The notes beneath the pieces are model-generated. The model had not been told where the DNA came from, did not search any database, and worked only from the letters and a program-made list of their open reading frames with translations. Of a stretch of 64,000 bases of DNA, positions 62,037 through 64,000 are shown piece after piece; positions within the stretch are counted from its first letter, which is position 1; each line of letters opens with the position of its first letter. A program made the translations under genes and the position numbers. Source of the DNA: Mycolicibacter icosiumassiliensis (GTDB lineage Bacteria; Actinomycetota; Actinomycetes; Mycobacteriales; Mycobacteriaceae); assembly GCF_900078685.2 (NCBI RefSeq), contig NZ_LT546166.1, positions 622,313-686,312 of the forward strand, written 5' to 3'.

Positions 62037-64000
62037 CCGACGACAACAACGTGGTGCCCATCGACACCGCGAACAAGAAGACCACCCCGAAACCGTTGGG
62101 TGCTGTACCGGAACGCCCCCTGTACCCGTCCCCGGACGCACCCCTTGAGGTAGCCCGCAAGCTGTACAAGAAATTCACGCTCCCCACTGGCCGCACCCTG
62201 GTCTCCCACCGTGGCGACTGGCAGCGCTGGAACGGACAGCAGTGGTCGACCGAGGACGCCGCGCACCTACGCAGCACCATCTACTCCCGCCTCGGCGAGG
62301 TCGACTACGAGCGCCCGATCCGGGAGAAGGGCATCACTGTCGACTACGAACGCACCCCGTGGAACCCCAACCGAAACAAGGTCGCTAACGTGCTGGAAGC
62401 ACTCGCCGCTGTAGCGCACCTCAGCGCTGACGTCGACGCCCCGGCATGGATCGGCGACCACGACACCGCTTCACCGCCCGGTGAGGTGATCGCCTGCACC
62501 AACGGGTTGCTGTCCCTCGCTGATCGACAACTGCACCCGCACACCCCGGCGTTCTACAACACCGTCTCTGTGCCGTTCGCCTACCAGGCCGACGCCCCCG
62601 AGCCGAAAGTGTGGCTGGAGTTCCTGGCCTCGATCTGGCCCGACGACCCCGCCAGCATCGCCCTGCTACAGGAGTGGATCGGCTACATCGTCACCGGCCG
62701 CACCGACCAGCAGAAGATCCTGCTCCTGATCGGCCCCACCCGCAGCGGGAAGGGCACCGTCGCCCGGATGATCCGCAACCTCATCGGACGCGGCCACGTC
62801 ACTGGCCCCACCCTGGCCTCCCTGGGCACCAACTTCGGGCTGGCCCCGCTGATGGGCAAGCCGCTGGCCATCATCGCCGACGCACGACTCGGCGGGACCA
62901 CCGTCCACACCATCGTCGAACGCCTGCTGTCCATCTCCGGCGAGGACGTGCTGACCGTTGACCGTAAGTTCCGTGACCCCTGGTCGGGCAAGCTGTCCAC
63001 CCGCCTGATGATCCTGTCCAACGAGGTACCACGGTTCTCGGACGCCTCCGGTGCCATCGCCAACCGGCTCCTGGTCCTCCAGATGCGCAACAGCTTCCTG
63101 GGCCGCGAGGACCGCACCCTGGATGCCCGCATTACCGCCGAGCTACCCGGCATCCTCAACTGGGCGCTGGAAGGCCTCGACCGCCTCGCCAGCAAACAAC
63201 ACTTCACGGTCCCGAAGTCCTCCGGCGAAGCCACCACCATGCTCATGGATCTGGCGTCCCCGGTGTCGGCGTTCGTCCGGGACTGCTGTGTACGCGCCGA
63301 GGGGGCCAGCGTTGAGCGTGACCGCCTCTACGGAGCGTGGAAGGCATGGTGCGTCGACAGCGGCCACGAATCCGGCAGCAAGGCCACGTTCGGCCGCAAC
63401 CTCGCCGCCGTCGTCCCCGATCTCGGCACCTCCAAGCCGCGGGTCAACGGCATTCAGATTCGCTATTACACCAACATTGGACTTTCGCCTGCCTCACCTG
63501 CCTCACCCGGAATACCTGCTGGTCAAAGCCCCGCAAGTGAGGCACGCCCGCCTGTCTCACCACCTGTCCCAGAACAGCAACAGTTTCCCGCCGAAACCGG
63601 TGAGGCAGGAACGGGTGCCTCAAATAGTGAGGTAACTCCGCAGGTCAACCAGGGTGAGGCAGGTGAGGCACGCAAATCGCCACTGTCAGCCGTACCGCAA
63701 AACGCAGACCGTCCCAAGGTGTCGTGTCAGAAATGGTTCAACCACCACGTCGAACAGCTCATCGCGGCCGGCACCACCCTCACCGAATCGTTTGCTGTGA
63801 TCACCGCCGGCCAAGCCGCCGGATACACCAAACACCAGATCCACACCGCCGCTAGCGGACACCCCACCCTCAAGGCCCTCGGCCGCGGACAGTGGTCACT
63901 CACCGGCGAACACAACCCGTACCCCAGCACCGACGACTTCATCACCACCTACCTCAACCAGCTCCCAGCAAACACCATCGAGGTAGACCGCGACCACTTC
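62033..64000 (+). CDS. D5-type primase-helicase of the element (3' end outside window)
   Basis: This frame stays open to the last base of the window (656 codons visible). After an N-terminal region comes a D5_N-like domain (about 65-225, with ACTNGLLSLADRQLHPHTP and WLEFLASIWPDDPASIALLQ) and an SF3-type helicase domain. The helicase has Walker A GPTRSGKGTVARMIR near 234-248, an acidic Walker B-like ADARLGG, and ILSNEVPRFSDASGAIANR. A Pro/Ser/Glu-rich linker (about 485-550) separates a C-terminal domain that resembles a winged helix (VITAGQAAGYTKHQIHTAASGH). It should start replication of the element. GTG 62033 has AAAGGAG upstream and overlaps the previous gene. The linker DNA holds the iteron cluster. 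Confidence 0.88.
   Translation, partial: MTDDNNVVPIDTANKKTTPKPLGAVPERPLYPSPDAPLEVARKLYKKFTLPTGRTLVSHRGDWQRWNGQQWSTEDAAHLRSTIYSRLGEVDYERPIREKGITVDYERTPWNPNRNKVANVLEALAAVAHLSADVDAPAWIGDHDTASPPGEVIACTNGLLSLADRQLHPHTPAFYNTVSVPFAYQADAPEPKVWLEFLASIWPDDPASIALLQEWIGYIVTGRTDQQKILLLIGPTRSGKGTVARMIRNLIGRGHVTGPTLASLGTNFGLAPLMGKPLAIIADARLGGTTVHTIVERLLSISGEDVLTVDRKFRDPWSGKLSTRLMILSNEVPRFSDASGAIANRLLVLQMRNSFLGREDRTLDARITAELPGILNWALEGLDRLASKQHFTVPKSSGEATTMLMDLASPVSAFVRDCCVRAEGASVERDRLYGAWKAWCVDSGHESGSKATFGRNLAAVVPDLGTSKPRVNGIQIRYYTNIGLSPASPASPGIPAGQSPASEARPPVSPPVPEQQQFPAETGEAGTGASNSEVTPQVNQGEAGEARKSPLSAVPQNADRPKVSCQKWFNHHVEQLIAAGTTLTESFAVITAGQAAGYTKHQIHTAASGHPTLKALGRGQWSLTGEHNPYPSTDDFITTYLNQLPANTIEVDRDHF
63490..63670. 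repeat. Iteron-like cluster of GGTGAGGCA repeats
   Basis: Exact 9-bp copies are at 63490-63498 and 63499-63507 (reverse), and at 63599-63607, 63653-63661 and 63662-63670 (forward). One- or two-mismatch copies are at 63536-63544, 63553-63561, 63616-63624 and 63626-63634. The paired end copies form an 18-bp inverted repeat around the cluster. This pattern fits an origin bound by the primase-helicase or a partner. Confidence 0.8.

Larger units (their letters stand above)
58640..64000 (+). mobile_element. Integrated prophage or phage satellite at tRNA-Gly (left end; right end outside window)
   Basis: Starting in the tRNA 3' half, this region carries a tyrosine integrase pointing back towards the tRNA, an XRE repressor, a divergent excisionase-like gene, four small coupled genes and a D5-type primase-helicase. 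This is the order of small mycobacterial prophages and satellites such as phiRv2. Mycobacteriophage L5 and relatives also use a tRNA-Gly gene. No capsid, terminase or lysis gene is visible in this part. The left attachment core is inside about 58640-58687; the right copy is not in the window. Confidence 0.85.

Overview
This window is chromosomal DNA of a mycobacterium in the broad sense, probably a slow grower or a member of a related clade. The evidence is high GC content, frequent GTG starts, HAIR/HspR heat-shock control, a glycine-rich PE_PGRS-like tail at the left edge, and a gene order that from memory follows the M. tuberculosis Rv0321-Rv0400 block in reverse order. Recognisable landmarks are fadE7, metZ, purT, purA, fba, pyrE, ttfA, clpB, hspR-dnaJ1-grpE-dnaK, lpqJ, etfD, aspC, rmlA, dcd and tRNA-Gly.

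Layout. 1-9.4 kb: a PGRS-like tail, an acyl-CoA dehydrogenase, a DinB-fold protein, a PEP-mutase-like lyase, an SDR, a small secreted protein, then metZ-rhodanese-purT facing a CPA1 antiporter and a DoxX protein. 9.4-18.3 kb: a thioesterase with purA, an M50 protease, a CDF transporter, DUF3151, a membrane protein, fba, dedA and a GH76 hydrolase. 18.3-25 kb: a minus-strand block with a TrmH/SpoU methyltransferase, a secreted protein, pyrE, an SDR, ttfA and two tandem secreted PecA-like aspartic proteases inserted between ttfA and clpB. 25-35 kb: the chaperone region (clpB; dnaK-grpE-dnaJ1-hspR) with three HspR operators, enclosing a GAP-family exporter, a broken flavohaemoprotein and an aldose epimerase. 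35-42.5 kb: an accessory region of small regulator/enzyme modules (TetR-HXXEE, MarR-NmrA-DUF1772-SRPBCC, P450-FAD monooxygenase-MmcQ), a TetR remnant and a VapBC toxin-antitoxin pair. 42.5-51 kb: an amino-acid permease, LpqJ, two related one-TM proteins around a DUF3054 protein, etfD and aspC. 51-58.5 kb: a carotenoid oxygenase with a divergent TetR regulator, rmlA, two small enzymes, two DUF7159 paralogues and dcd.

58.6-64 kb is the left end of an integrated element in the 3' end of tRNA-Gly(CCC): tyrosine integrase, repressor, excisionase-like protein, four small translationally coupled genes and a primase-helicase that runs off the window. A cluster of 9-bp iteron-like repeats inside the primase gene is a candidate replication origin.

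The most unusual signals are a perfect 63-bp inverted repeat shared by the start of etfD and an upstream gene, the iteron cluster, the paired secreted aspartic proteases lacking a PE domain, a PurT that lacks a metal-ligand glutamate, and three frame-disrupting lesions (near 29.13, 45.34 and 49.04 kb) that could be real mutations or assembly errors.
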